Assembly: GCA_024336345.1 (NCBI GenBank)
Contig: JANFOG010000016.1
Location: 62,001-126,000, forward strand
DNA from: Mariannaea sp. PMI_226
Lineage: Eukaryota; Ascomycota; Sordariomycetes; Hypocreales; Nectriaceae
Length of the DNA stretch: 64,000 nucleotides
Direction of reading: 5' to 3'
Within the stretch, counting starts at the first letter, position 1. Each line of letters begins with the position of its first letter. The notes beneath the pieces are model-generated. The model was given only the letters and a program-made list of their open reading frames with translations. It was not told the origin of the DNA and ran no database searches. This document shows, in pieces, positions 1 through 12,264 of this stretch. Both the position numbers and the translations under genes were made by a program.

Positions 1-903
1 ATGGATTATCCGAGAGCCTCAAGTTATTGAGTATTCGCAATTTCATCCCAGTTTTAATCAGCTTCCTTGATTGAATATGTATATGCAAATACATACATTC
101 CTACTTTCTTTATCTTAACTCACCTCGTGTACCTAATAAGTACCATATAAGTTCCAAAGATACCTAACTCGATACCCAGTTCAGGTCTTGCTGACGACAT
201 AACGCGAGCACTGTGCGAAGAGTGTTGGGTGTATTGCAAGATTGAAAACTCGTATCCAGAAAATGGAAATAGTAGATATGGAAATATGCTGTTTACGCCA
301 GTAACTATATGTCTACAGGTCAATCAACCAATCTGGGCCGAAGGCAGCTCCAACGCAGATGAACCTAATCTAACTTTATGCCACACAGCATCTTTAATGT
401 ACTGTACAGATCACTGTACGCCATACCCAAGGTAGGTAGTGATGTACTTTAGCGTTCTGTCGAGGTGGTACTCCGTGACTGCTAGGAGTTAGGTGCCTTC
501 CTTAGGTAGGTAGGTAGGTAGGTACTTACTCTAGGTACCCTATTCCTCTACCTAAGTAGGCACCGACCTTCCGGTACCCAGCTGCAGACCGTCTAGTATT
601 AGGAACAAGGACAAGACAGTAACGACGTCTCTTCTGTGACTGCGCATCCAGCCCGCCTTCGTACTTCGTACTTCGTGCTCCATAGGCGCACTTATCCCAA
701 ACCCATCCACATACATCTCTCTCGAACAACTCGTTTCTTACTGATACTAAATACTGTTGCAATCTCTCTTGCTGAGATACTCCCTCCTCCACCACCACTA
801 CTCCCCTTCCGTGCTGCCTCAGGTAGCGCCGGTTACGACGACGCACGTTGTTCTGCAGACTCTATCTATCGCCCTCACGAGTCTGGCCCGCCCATCTTCC
901 ATC
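1..903. other. Intergenic region left of the SNARE gene
   Basis: No supportable gene is seen. The stretch holds only short overlapping chance reading frames on both strands. It contains a tetranucleotide tract of the GGTA/GTAG type around 505-523 and further scattered GGTAC/CTAGG-like words. The right part is the presumed promoter and pyrimidine-rich 5' leader of the SNARE gene that starts at 904. Confidence 0.5.
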
Positions 904-1778
904 ATGTCCACCTCAAGCCAGCTCTTCCTCCTTTCCGATCATATTAAGCTCTCGCTTCTAGAGCGCAAACGTGCACAGAGTTTGAATCTTGAGGATGATA
1001 CCCAAGATGGACACATCTCGCGATCCCTCGATCAGTTCCGCGATGGGCTCACCAATGTCGACCGAGAACGACAGCGCCTCTTTGAGGCTGGCGATGCGAC
1101 GTGCGTTCCCCCTGTGCTCGCCTCTACGTTGTAAAAAAAAAAAAAAAAACCACTGACTCGGTCGATCTTAGGGCTGCTTCAAATCTTTCCGAATCTCTAG
1201 AAACCCTCCAGAAGCAATACGACGACCTTGTAGCCCAATTCCATGGCTTTGCTAACCCTTCAACCACTGCCACTCTCACTCACCCCAACTCTGATGCTCT
1301 CTCCGAAGACTTCGCTCACGCTACCTCAACCTCCCCCCCTGGCGGCCGCAAACCTAAAACAGTCCGCTTCAGCGATACCCCTCAAAAACCACCGTCCCCT
1401 TCGCATGAACTCTTCGGGCCCTATCGTGACGACCCATCCGACTCAGCCGGCTATCGCGATGAGGCTGAGGCCATGTCCAATCAACAGATTCATGAGTATC
1501 ACTCGCAAATCCTAGACCAGCAGGATGAGCAGCTTGACCGCCTCGGTGAATCCATCAGCCGCCAACGAGAGCTGAGTATGCAGATTGGCGACGAGTTGGA
1601 CAGCCATGTTGCCATGCTTGACGAAGTCGAGGGCGTCACGGATCGTCATCAGAGCCGTCTGGACCGAGCCAGTAGAGCATTAGGCAAAGTTGCTCGAGGA
1701 GCGAGCGAGAACAAACAAATGACGACCATTATTGTTCTAATCATTATACTGGTCCTGCTCATTGTCATCCTGAAATAG
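904..1778 (+). CDS. SYN8: Qc-SNARE, syntaxin 8/Syn8-like
   Basis: Predicted tail-anchored SNARE of 267 aa that would act in membrane fusion on the endosomal/vacuolar route. There are two exons, 904-1100 and 1172-1778; the intron begins GTGCGT, ends TTAG and carries a run of 17 A (1133-1149). The N-terminal half is helical and charged, followed by a Ser/Pro-rich linker. The C-terminal 100 residues form a SNARE heptad helix with a Gln at the expected zero layer (MQIGDELDSH), and the protein ends in a strongly hydrophobic segment, TTIIVLIIILVLLIVILK. Start chosen at the first in-frame ATG with a good context (ATCATGTCC). Family placement as Syn8 rather than Tlg1 rests on overall layout and is an inference. 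Confidence 0.85.
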
Positions 1779-2202
1779 TCTAAGAGTATTATTTCATGGC
1801 CAGCAGAATGTAGACGAATCTCATGGGTTTCCTTTTTGGCGTTAGTGGGACGGGGTTCTTGTCTACATCAATCATTTTGCCTTTATTTCACTGATGTTTG
1901 GAGTTTTTTATTTTCCCTCGATTTCGGTCAAAGCCTTGTTTACAAGTGGGCGTACGAAGTACGCTGCTAGCTCAACACACCTATACAGTAATTATGTGTA
2001 CATAAGATCCCATTGGCGATATTCGAGACTCGGCCTCTTGAGGAACCCTAGGCTGTTTATACGGGTCTACATAATGCTTCGAATAGGCTGGTCTCCTTTG
2101 TTGTCACTCTTGAATGTCTTAGCTCTAAAATGCTAATACAGTACTCGACGCAGTTTGTCTCTCCTCAGGAGCTAACCCTCTGCTCAATACTCGCGTCAAT
2201 CC
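1779..2202. other. Convergent 3' intergenic region
   Basis: About 420 bases between the ends of the SNARE gene and the Ama1-like gene, which converge here. No gene is recognised; it presumably holds both 3' UTRs. Confidence 0.5.
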
Positions 2203-4699
2203 TCATCGAATGACATCTTCCCTTTCAAACCCATCCGGATCCTCGAGATTTGCACTGCCCATCAAGATCTTGGATCCTCTAGCACACGCCCGCTTCTCAC
2301 CGGACCATACTTCGTAAAATTTGACGCTTTTATCGCTGGAAGCAACAACGATGCAGCCCTCCTGCGACATACTCTCTCTCTTCTGAGTTTTGTTATACAA
2401 TGGTCCTCGAGGATAGGATATGGCATATAAAGCCCGCAACTCGCCTTGCCAAGGAACAGCCGCCACCTGCTTGCAGTCCGGCCAGCTGAAGATGGCAATT
2501 CGGTATGGGTGTTCCGGATTGGCATACCCAAATGTAGCAGCGATTTCTCGCCGAGTAGTGGACCAGATTAGCGAGGTGACCTGAGCCAAAACAGATATAG
2601 TTGCGAGTGCCCTGCCAGAAGAAGTGTGGAAGAAATGAATACATTTGTCATTAGAACCGCCCCCTGTCGCGACCAACCCACGCCTCCAGGGACAAAATGC
2701 TATGGCTTTGACGGCGGCACCATGGATCCAACGATGTCGTGCCACCCCAGCCCCGAGGCGGTGGAGAGTGTCGAGCGATGTTCGAAAGGTTCCAATCTCA
2801 GGCCTATGGGATGGCACTAATGGGTTGAGTATAGACGACGTAGAGTCAATAGCCGAAAACCACACACGGTGTCTCTGCTCTGCGTTTGTCTCGGAAGCCA
2901 AGGGCACCCCTCTCGTTCGATTCCTTCTAGGGTTTATGTGAGTCTGGTCTTGATAAAGAATTTGGTCGACCTCGAAGAGGCAGCAAAGGTTGTCATTGCT
3001 ACCAGACGCAAATAGCTTCCCATCAGGCGCCCAGGCTAGGCCACATATCTGTTGGCTATGAACTGAGATCTTCGACAAAAGGGTTATTGCCCCAGGCCAT
3101 GTATCTCTTGATACCTCCCAGCCCATCGGCCACTCCACCATGTAATAATAAAGTGTTCCCATTTCGTCGCCGACAACAAAATCCTCGGTTTGCACCGGAA
3201 CTCCTGGATTGAACGGGTTCCTCGACGGGCGCAGTGTACAGGAGGGGCGCCAGCTCACACATGCAATGGGGTAGTCCTGCTGCACTTCGAAACGAGGCAG
3301 ACCGTCGTAGATTGACCTAAGGACAAGACAGCCATCCGATTGACCGATGCCAAGGATAGACTTTCCTCCTTCGGTAGATGAAAACGAGATAGAAGTGAGC
3401 CATGTTTCCGAAGGAGCTCCATGCATTATTTGGACGCCGACATCCTCGGACCAGGCATACACAAGGTTACCCAAACAAACGGCGAGAGTTTTGGATGTAG
3501 CCGAATATGCTAAAGGGGAGCAATAGAAATCATCCTTCAGGTTAGGCGCATTAAGAATTCTGCATTGCTGTTAGAAGTGTACTACGATCTTCTGTGTTGT
3601 CATTAGAAAGGGCTCTGTACCTGAATGGCTGCGCAGGAACAAGTCGTCTTCTGGCCTGATTCATAGTCCCTTGAAAGCTTGTTAGTAGATTTTATAATTT
3701 ACATGCCTTGGTTTCATGCTTACTGAAGAAGTTGTCTTCATTCATCCATTCGCTCCCGTTCCAGGTTGTTTTCCGAGGTACATACCCAAGCCGACGATAT
3801 TCGGCCCCTGGCATACATGGCGGCACTGGTGAGCTCCGGCCAAATTCAAAAATCTTCCGAACCCTGTCTATATCTAGAGCGGTAGCAATCCGATCCCCGT
3901 GCTTTTCCAAGTCATCTTGCGTATTCGATTTGACACTAGTGAAGGATGATGAAAAGACTCTGGCATTGGCTTGACGTCGAACAGCTCGCGGCTGTGCCTC
4001 GTCAATGGTCATATGGGATACGAGCCCTCCAACCGACCAAACGGCACCTCGGCTCACTTGTCGCAGGCGTCCATTGCCCTGTGGCGGTAGTCCTGAGGTT
4101 GTACGGCCTAGTATTGCATGTCAGATCCTATTCTATTTTGTTCCACTAGCAGACTCGCCCCCAATTATAATTCTTTCGTCAGCCTGTGACAAAGAGTGTA
4201 TAGCAGAGAGAATAGAGCCAAAAGGCGAGAACGGATCTATTGATGCCGTGCTGTTTCTCTCAATCCTCTCATGAGCCGAAAGGTCTTGGGGCGACTTGGT
4301 TGTGTGGTATCTCTCGGTTGTCAATGATTTGGAGCCTCGTTGTGGAACATATCGATCAAGAATTGTTCGTTCAGAATAGACCCCCTTTTTTTTAAGTATT
4401 GGGCGGGAGAATGGTTTCTGGCATTGAGAATTTAGAGCGCTGTTCGTCTCCTATTCAACAAGAGATTTCCTAGCTGCTGGGGTGGCTCCGGTGGATTCAC
4501 ATAGCCCAGAACATGAACTCTCCGAGTCCGTGTCGTCACATGAGCCCTCGAAGAGATTTTTTCGTCTGCAGTTGGGCCCAGAGAGTACGTCAGGTGAATT
4601 CTCTACTGAGCCGTAAGCCGAATCCCTCGGGCTGGAAAATTCCAGACTCAGGTTTGAACCCAGTCGTGTAGTTCTACGGTCACGTCTTGATCTACCCAT
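2203..4699 (-). CDS. AMA1: APC/C activator of the Cdc20/Cdh1 family, Ama1-like
   Basis: WD40 substrate adaptor that recruits targets to the anaphase-promoting complex; Ama1 proteins act in meiosis. Exons I support: 3559-2203 (WD40 propeller), 3669-3621, 4107-3724, and an upstream block reaching about 4147 that contains the C-box DRYVPQR (4357-4337). Conserved joins read FR|ILNAPNLKDDFY and RTTSGLPPQGNGRLRQVSRG. The protein ends in Ile-Arg, the IR tail used by Cdc20/Cdh1 proteins to dock on APC3. Only WD-type repeats with few clear WD dipeptides are visible, as in Ama1. Problems: the open frame from ATG 4699 is broken by an in-frame TAG at 4451-4453 just before the C-box exon, so an intron, a different start or a sequence error is needed there; the 4146-4108 intron is also unusually short (39 nt) if the donor is right. 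Confidence 0.75.
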
Positions 4700-5462
4700 G
4701 ATCCGAGAACTTTGCGGCAGCGAGGGTGGAGTAAACGATACGATAGTTGTTTGAAAACCGAAGAGAAAGGGTGTAAGGTTCAGTCGGTATTTTCTGTAAC
4801 GACGCTGGCCCAGGATATCATCGAGCGTGCAAGAGAACGAGCGAGAAGAGATATTGATAAAGGCCGAGACAACAGACTAGTTAATGATGGACATGAAACC
4901 ACACAATGGAAACAAGATACTGGTGCGGCGGTGAATCTGATGAATATTGCCGCCGGAGTATTAAAAGGACGGGTTTTTAGGAGGAGGAAAAGGATGTGTT
5001 GAGGGGAAGGAGTCACGCTAATAAGCCCTCTGCGTGAGAGTTGATAGATGGGGAGGGCTGGTGCTCTGTGGAAGATTTATCGCATCGTACCTCCTCGCCT
5101 TACCCCGGTGAAAAGGTACGTATCCAACTACTCCTTAGGTAGGCACCTTTGGGTTTGAGATGGAGATGGCAATTTCACTTCCGAATTGGCGTGTGGACGT
5201 GTGGACGTTGTCGTGCAAAGTGAGGCCAGGATTCAAGACTGCACTAACTTTGTAAGGCATTGGAGAAAGAGGTTGTCATCATCACGTATACATCTATTCC
5301 AGGTAAAAATATGTAAGGCAAATGCGTATACATTATGTACATGAAGAAGAAAGCTGACAAGGGTCATGCACAGTGAAGCATTCCTATTTGTGCTCGTGAC
5401 TCTCTCCTCCCCCAAGCCAGCTCCTTGCCTTGTAGGTCGCTACTACCAGCTCCCTCCCTACC
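4700..5462. other. Intergenic region, Ama1-like promoter and chitinase 3' side
   Basis: About 760 bases with no recognised gene. A plus-strand open frame at 4712-5002 is basic and low in complexity and resembles no family, so I leave it out. The left part should hold the promoter of the Ama1-like gene and the right part the chitinase 3' UTR. Confidence 0.45.
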
Positions 5463-7089
<1,627 letters not shown>

Positions 7090-7157
7090 GATGAAACAAT
7101 ATGGACAGAGAAGTGAACAGAAATGAACAGAAATGAACAAAAATGAATACAGAGAGG

Positions 7158-7163
7158 TATATA
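7158..7163 (-). promoter_or_regulatory. Candidate TATA box of the chitinase gene
   Basis: TATATA lies about 70 bases upstream of the chitinase ATG, in AT-rich surroundings. The motif is seen in the sequence; its use as a core promoter is inferred. Confidence 0.45.
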
Positions 7164-7201
7164 GCTTTAATCAAGGAGCGAAGGAAGAGAAGATAATGTT
7201 A

Positions 7202-7276
7202 TAGCACCAGGCTAGACTGAAAGGAGCGAATGAAGCGAAGTTGGTATTTGATCTTCTAGCACCAGGCTAGGCTGAA
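7202..7276. repeat. 20-bp direct repeat pair upstream of the chitinase
   Basis: Two copies of TAGCACCAGGCTAGACTGAA (7202-7221) and the same word with one change (7257-7276) lie 113-187 bases upstream of the chitinase start, 55 bases apart. They may be a duplicated operator or a simple local duplication; the sequence alone does not decide. Confidence 0.6.
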
Positions 7277-8292
7277 GAAAGAAGTGAATGAGATCCTAGC
7301 CTTGCTGTGGTGGAGAGGCTCGCTCGAATCTGGGAGGACGGTAGACCCATCATTTATATCTCAAGCAGACAGAAACGGACCTGGATGGCCTCTACTGTGT
7401 ACAGCCATCATTGAGACCAGTGGCTAGCTGTAGGACTGCTCTGGATCAGAGACGGTGGGCTCATATTCTCGAGGCCTTGGGTCCTTTGATATCAGTATCG
7501 AAAGTTTCAGGCATGACGAAAACAGTGGGAGTTCGACCAAGTCCTGCTTGACGATTGCCAATGCCCTGGCTGTCACGTTGCGTGGAGACACCATGCCCGG
7601 GTCCGTTTGGCATGTAGCTTGGAACAATGAAACAAACCACTCCTTGTCGGGGATTAAACGAGCGCACTATCGCGGCATGGAGTCTTGATGAGCAGAACCC
7701 TACTTCGTATACCGAACTTGTTATGGGTCCCCGTTAGCAATTCGGCTTTGCAACTCAGCCTACCAGACGCATGGCACAGGGCGGCTGAGAAAACCGGGCA
7801 CAGGGTTCTGATGGAGTGAATCGTGAAGACGATGCCAATCCAGGGGCCTTCGCTTGACCATAAGATGTCAGAAAGCGAGTGATAGGTGTGATCGTGGTAT
7901 GAGATTTCTGGTCCGGGCGTACTATGGACACGGGATCAACATCCTGCACCGTAGGATTCAAGTCCAAGTCCCATGGCCATTCGTAGTGTAGATGTTATGG
8001 AGATGCCTAAGCGGGATGGACCGGGCTTCATTTAAACTGCCATGGTACGGCACGGGAAAGCGTTCCGCATTTCTTCAGCATTTAAGGCAGTCTCAGTATC
8101 GCAAGAAGCTAGCCTCTTGTTGATCCGAACACGCCCACAAAAGGGGCCGTTCCGTCATGTGGGCTATAATTGTTCTTTCGTACCATAGTCTCAGCAAAGG
8201 CCTGTTTCAATTTGCAAAGTACTATTCGTTTGTGCGCTTGACCAATCAGAGCCTTTTCCTCCAATCGTGACCGCGCACGTTGCGATCCTTGC
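7277..8292. other. Gene-free flank left of the Tc1 element
   Basis: About 1 kb without a recognisable gene. Small open frames on both strands at 7424-7967 overlap each other and show no known motif. The region may carry distal chitinase control sites. Confidence 0.45.
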
Positions 8293-8294
8293 TA

Positions 8295-8331
8295 CAGCAA
8301 CTGGCAACAAGTTTTGATCCAAACCTCTGTA
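8295..8331 (+). repeat. Left terminal inverted repeat, 37 bp
   Basis: Exact reverse complement of 9537-9573. It begins directly after a TA dinucleotide and marks the left end of the Tc1 element. Confidence 0.93.
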
Positions 8332-8418
8332 CCAGTGGGGTCACCACGCAAAGACATGCTAGCTAAAATAGGTAGCTATTATATGCTACTTTAAGCAGTT
8401 TTGTGATCCTTTATTTTG

Positions 8419-9444
8419 CTAGTATTTTGTATACCAACCATCAGCAGCCTTAACAGCAGCTACTCTATTAGGCATTATAGATATTAGATTTTCTAAGGTC
8501 TCGTCAGCAATGCTATGCCAAGCTTCCTTTGCAGCTTTCACTAATTCATATTGTGTTTTGACTATATTATCTATAAATTTTAGCTTTGGGTGAAGATGAT
8601 AGATTTCTACTTTTATTAAGGCCTAAAGGTTCTCAATTGGATTGAGGTCTGGTGAATATGGCGGCTAAATTATGGTCTTGATGTTTAGTTTATCTAATAA
8701 AGCCTTGACTATCCGAGCTGTATGTGAAGAAGCATTATTATGCATAAAGATATCACCTGGCTTGATGACTTCCGGAAGAATAGCTTGATATAGATTGCAG
8801 ATATGCTCTCCATCAATACGGCCGTGAAGAGCCATTAGCCCTATGCGAAGGCTGGCTCCAAATAAGGCCTAAAATATCTACCTTACGGCTCCTTGTGGTG
8901 AGCTTTCCTTTACATCGCCCTGTAATAGCTGCTCACGAGGGCTTAAGAAAGTCCACATAGGCCGGGCCCCTTGCCCTCTTATAACATAATATTCATCGCT
9001 CCATTTGATAGTCTTCCAGTCGATATTCTCGTATTGGGCTACCCACTGACGCCTCTTTTCAGTATGTTCAGGCTTCAGTAAAGGTCGTTTCTTTTGGATC
9101 TACCTACGCTGGCCCATCTCTCGCAAAAGATATCTTAAAGACCTCTCTTTGCAAGCATTATCTACTGAATCTAGTAGATCTTTTGTTGTAATATGTGGAT
9201 CAATATGCGTTATTGTATCGTAGATTTGATCGCGTTGCTCTTCCGTAAGCTTCCGTGGAGCTCCAGACCGTGGCTTACTTTGATTATCTAAGCGTTGTTT
9301 TTCGAGCCGTAGGGTTGATTTAATGGTTCCAAGAGGGACCTCTGGATGTAAAGCTTTAATCCGGCTATGAGAAAGACCATAGCTTCGAAGCTCACAAATT
9401 CGAGACCGTAATTGAGGTGATAGCTCTGGCCCACGGCGGCCCAT
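8419..9444 (-). pseudogene. Tc1-type transposase with four internal TAG codons
   Basis: The frame from ATG 9444 to the natural-looking TAG at 8419-8421 spans 341 codons, the normal size of a Tc1 transposase, with no indels. An N-terminal helix-turn-helix region (LSHSRIKALHPEVPLGTIKS) and a second DNA-binding part precede the catalytic domain, where WSDE and the SPDLNPIEN segment are readable. In-frame TAG codons occur at 9100-9102, 8878-8880, 8869-8871 and 8623-8625. By family comparison these stand at Trp or Gln positions, and each is explained by a CpA to TpA change. The middle catalytic Asp reads Asn (AAT at 8739-8737), again a CpA to TpA change. The gene is therefore inactive at several points, consistent with repeat-induced point mutation. 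Confidence 0.9.
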
Positions 9445-9536
9445 TTTGTGGTGTTGTATGTTGAAGGAAGCAAAATAGGGGGGTAAAAGCAGCGTTGAAA
9501 ATTGAGTCTAATTTCCCTGTGGGGGGCCCCGCTAGT

Positions 9537-9573
9537 TACAGAGGTTTGGATCAAAACTTGTTGCCAGTTGCTG
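9537..9573 (-). repeat. Right terminal inverted repeat, 37 bp
   Basis: Perfect inverted copy of 8295-8331, followed by the TA target duplication. Confidence 0.93.
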
Positions 9574-9575
9574 TA

Positions 9576-10779
9576 TTAGATTCAGTAAGTCATTAGACGA
9601 ACAGATAAGATGAGGAATCAAGGGAAATAATGCCTAACCGCAAAGGGAACCTAGTCGTTACATAGTGCGTATATTACACGGGTCGAGTCAGGCTCAGTTT
9701 CGCTGCCGTGAATTTACCCAGATGATTCAAATATGAGCCAGCAGGGCGTACGGAGAGAGAGGCCGGTTCATCACCAAACAGTGTTTCTAACACGAGGGGG
9801 GACATTGGGTTTTGTTTGGCCCTTGCTAGGCTCGTACTCAGGGTACCGCGACTTTTGCGGCCATGGAAGAGAGTTGGAATAAGGAGATGCCCCAAGGGAG
9901 AATGTCACCTAGGGTTGAAAATATTTAAAATGAATAAATAAATAAATAAGAAGAAAAGTCCACCCGTTTCTACCTGAGACTGACGAGCTCTCGTTGTTTG
10001 CGGATGGTGGGTTTCGCAACTCAAGCATAACATGCGATGAGGCCTGGTTTTGCGAATGATGCTCGGGCCACGATTTGAGAAAATGTATGTTCTTGAAACG
10101 GGAAGGGGAAAGGACGGGATGATGGATCTGGGGCTCCAAGCTCTCAGGAACTAGGACCACCACGTCGATCCCATCTAGATGCTAATGCACGGAGGGACAT
10201 CGCGCATTGTTAGGTTAGGGACCCTTAACTCCTTTGAACGCATGTTGCTAACCTAGACACGCCACGCGTTGTTTGATATTTTGCGTCACCGATATAATCT
10301 TTGGTTTCATGGTAAGGCCAACTAGTTATATGTATACTAAATATGGCGAGATTTGAATTATTGATGTCCATGCTTTGTACGGTTGACGTAACGTCACAGT
10401 TGTACCTATAAGCTTGATGCTCTCAAGTATATGTCGGACGGTTGTCACTTGACCGACCAGACAACGAAGACATCTTCAATAGGCAAGATCTCATGCCAAA
10501 ATCACACTATTAACCCCAATAGCCTCCACTACGATCCAACATATAAAACTTGTGGTTAGCTATCTGCATGAGTACGACGGAGGTGGTGACCCACGTGACT
10601 GGATATCAGTGTCCCAAGAGCTACCCTGGAGCTACATCAAACCACGTCTCGTCATCCGTAATGGAGTCCCCCAACCTCGTTGTGTCATCAACTGCCTGTT
10701 GAGTCTCTCACAGCACGCATCATTCTAAGCGAGTCTCATCGCTGGCTTCGCGTCCTTTTGGTTTCACATAACATACAGG
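9576..10779. other. Intergenic region between the transposon and BET4
   Basis: About 1.2 kb without a recognisable gene; the minus-strand frames at 9674-9895 and 9909-10163 look like chance. It contains a short AAAT-type repeat (about 9930-9950) and the promoter of the BET4-like gene, with a CRE-like palindrome (10384-10396) and an E-box (10592-10597). Confidence 0.45.
10384..10396. promoter_or_regulatory. CRE/bZIP-like palindrome
   Basis: TGACGTAACGTCA consists of two TGACGT arms in inverted orientation around one base, the form bound by ATF/CREB-type bZIP proteins. It lies about 390 bases upstream of the BET4-like start. Function is inferred from the motif only. Confidence 0.35.
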
Positions 10780-12264
10780 ATGACTAGTGTAAGTTTTTTT
10801 TTTTTTTTTGGGTTTAGGGGAGTGGAATTTGCTTGGCTGGAAAAGAGAACAGTATTGACTGATACAAGAAGGATAGCACGGCGTAGCCCGCACCGCGCGC
10901 TTTCGAACCGAGGAGCAGCGCCGACAAGACATTGAAAAGATAAAAAAGTACCGATCATTGGAAGACGAGATTCGGAGCCGGGTCTGCAACCCCTTTTGCG
11001 ACAGCCCCCAACCCAAGGCCCCAGCCACCAACACATCCAAATTTGGAACCTGTCCCTAACCTGAACCACACGGCAGATATCAGAAAATCAATACGACCAG
11101 GAAACATTCCAACTGACCTCCAAAATTCTCCGCCTCAACCCTGAATACTACACGATATGGAACGCCCGCAGGCGATGTCTAACCTCTGGCTTATTGTCCA
11201 GACCATTGGCTGGGTCGTTGCCCTCGAAGGCGTCGCCGAATACTTTAGCGACCGACACTCCCACAACCTCCTCCGCCGCTTCATTGCCTTCATACTCGAC
11301 CGAGACCCAGCCATGCCCCAACCTCCCGACAACTGGGAAGAGTGGTACAACTCCTGACGGAGGCGACACGTTGAAGAAGGAACGTGACAATGACGTCATT
11401 CGCGCGGAGTTGGGCTTCACTATCCCTCTTCTCATGGAGTTTCCGAAATGCTACTGGATATGGAATTATCGGCTGTGGACTCTAGGGCAGGCGACTGAGA
11501 GATTGGATCTTGCGAGTGCCTGTCGTATTTGGAAGGAGGAGCTGGGCCTGGTTAGCAAGATGCTAACCAAGGACCGAAGGAATTTCCATGCTTGGGGCTA
11601 TCGCCGACATGTCGTCGCGCAGTTGGAGAGCCCGGGATTGGATGGCCAGAGCTTGGTCGAACCAGAGTTCGAGTACACAACTAGCATGATTCATTGGGAT
11701 CTTTCCAATTTCTCGGCATGGCATAATCGTAGCCAACTCATCCCTCGGCTCTTGCATGAGCGCGAGGCCAAGGACAATGCGCGCAAGGAGTTTCTTGATC
11801 AAGGTGCGCGTTATCACTCCGTCGTCCCAGTCAGACGTACTCATTACTGACCCTGCATTGCACACACAGAACTTAATCTTGTTCGGGAGGCCCTGAACGT
11901 AGGCCCAGAGGATCAGTCCCTCTGGTTCTATCACCAGTACCTGATATTGAACCTCGCACGAGCAGGCGATAGTTTATCCATTGCGCCCCATCTGACAGTG
12001 GACGAGCGCAAGGCATATATACTCAGAGAAATTGTCGACATTAAAGATCTGCTAGAAGACTACACTGATATCAAGTGGATATATGAAGCACTCATCGAGT
12101 ATACGACGGCTCTTTGGAAGCTGAATGGCGACAAGCGGGAGAACGAGGAAAAGCGTGACGTGGCGGCATGGCTCTCAACACTCCGGGCTTTGGATCCCAT
12201 GCGCAACGGGCGATGGAACGACTTAGAGAAGCAACTCGATATGGCAAATGATTCTCCTTCATAA
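10780..12264 (+). CDS. BET4: Rab geranylgeranyltransferase alpha subunit
   Basis: Alpha subunit of the type II protein prenyltransferase that attaches geranylgeranyl groups to Rab GTPases for secretory and endocytic traffic. Predicted 411 aa from four exons: 10780-10788, 10877-10981, 11077-11803 and 11870-12264. The first exon is only nine bases (ATGACTAGT) and is followed by an intron with a run of 16 T; the join gives MTSHGVAR, the usual start of fungal family members. PFTA repeats are visible: LNPEYYTIWNARR, PKCYWIWNYRLWTL, RRNFHAWGYRRHV, LSNFSAWHNRSQLI and DQSLWFYHQYLI. Between the first and second repeats lies an insert of about 75 residues rich in Ser, Thr and Pro, which is longer than in yeast. 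Every exon join keeps frame. Confidence 0.92.

Larger units (their letters stand above)
8293..9575 (-). mobile_element. Complete but inactivated Tc1/mariner transposon
   Basis: Element 8295-9573 (1279 bp) is flanked by a TA dinucleotide on each side (8293-8294 and 9574-9575), the standard target duplication of this superfamily. The terminal inverted repeats, 8295-8331 and 9537-9573, match perfectly over 37 bases (starting CAGCAACTGGCAACAAGTTT) and then diverge by mostly C/T changes. A transposase gene on the minus strand fills the interior. The interior is visibly more AT-rich than its surroundings and contains nonsense codons of the RIP type. The copy cannot make its own transposase, but its ends look usable if an active relative exists in the genome. 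Confidence 0.93.
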
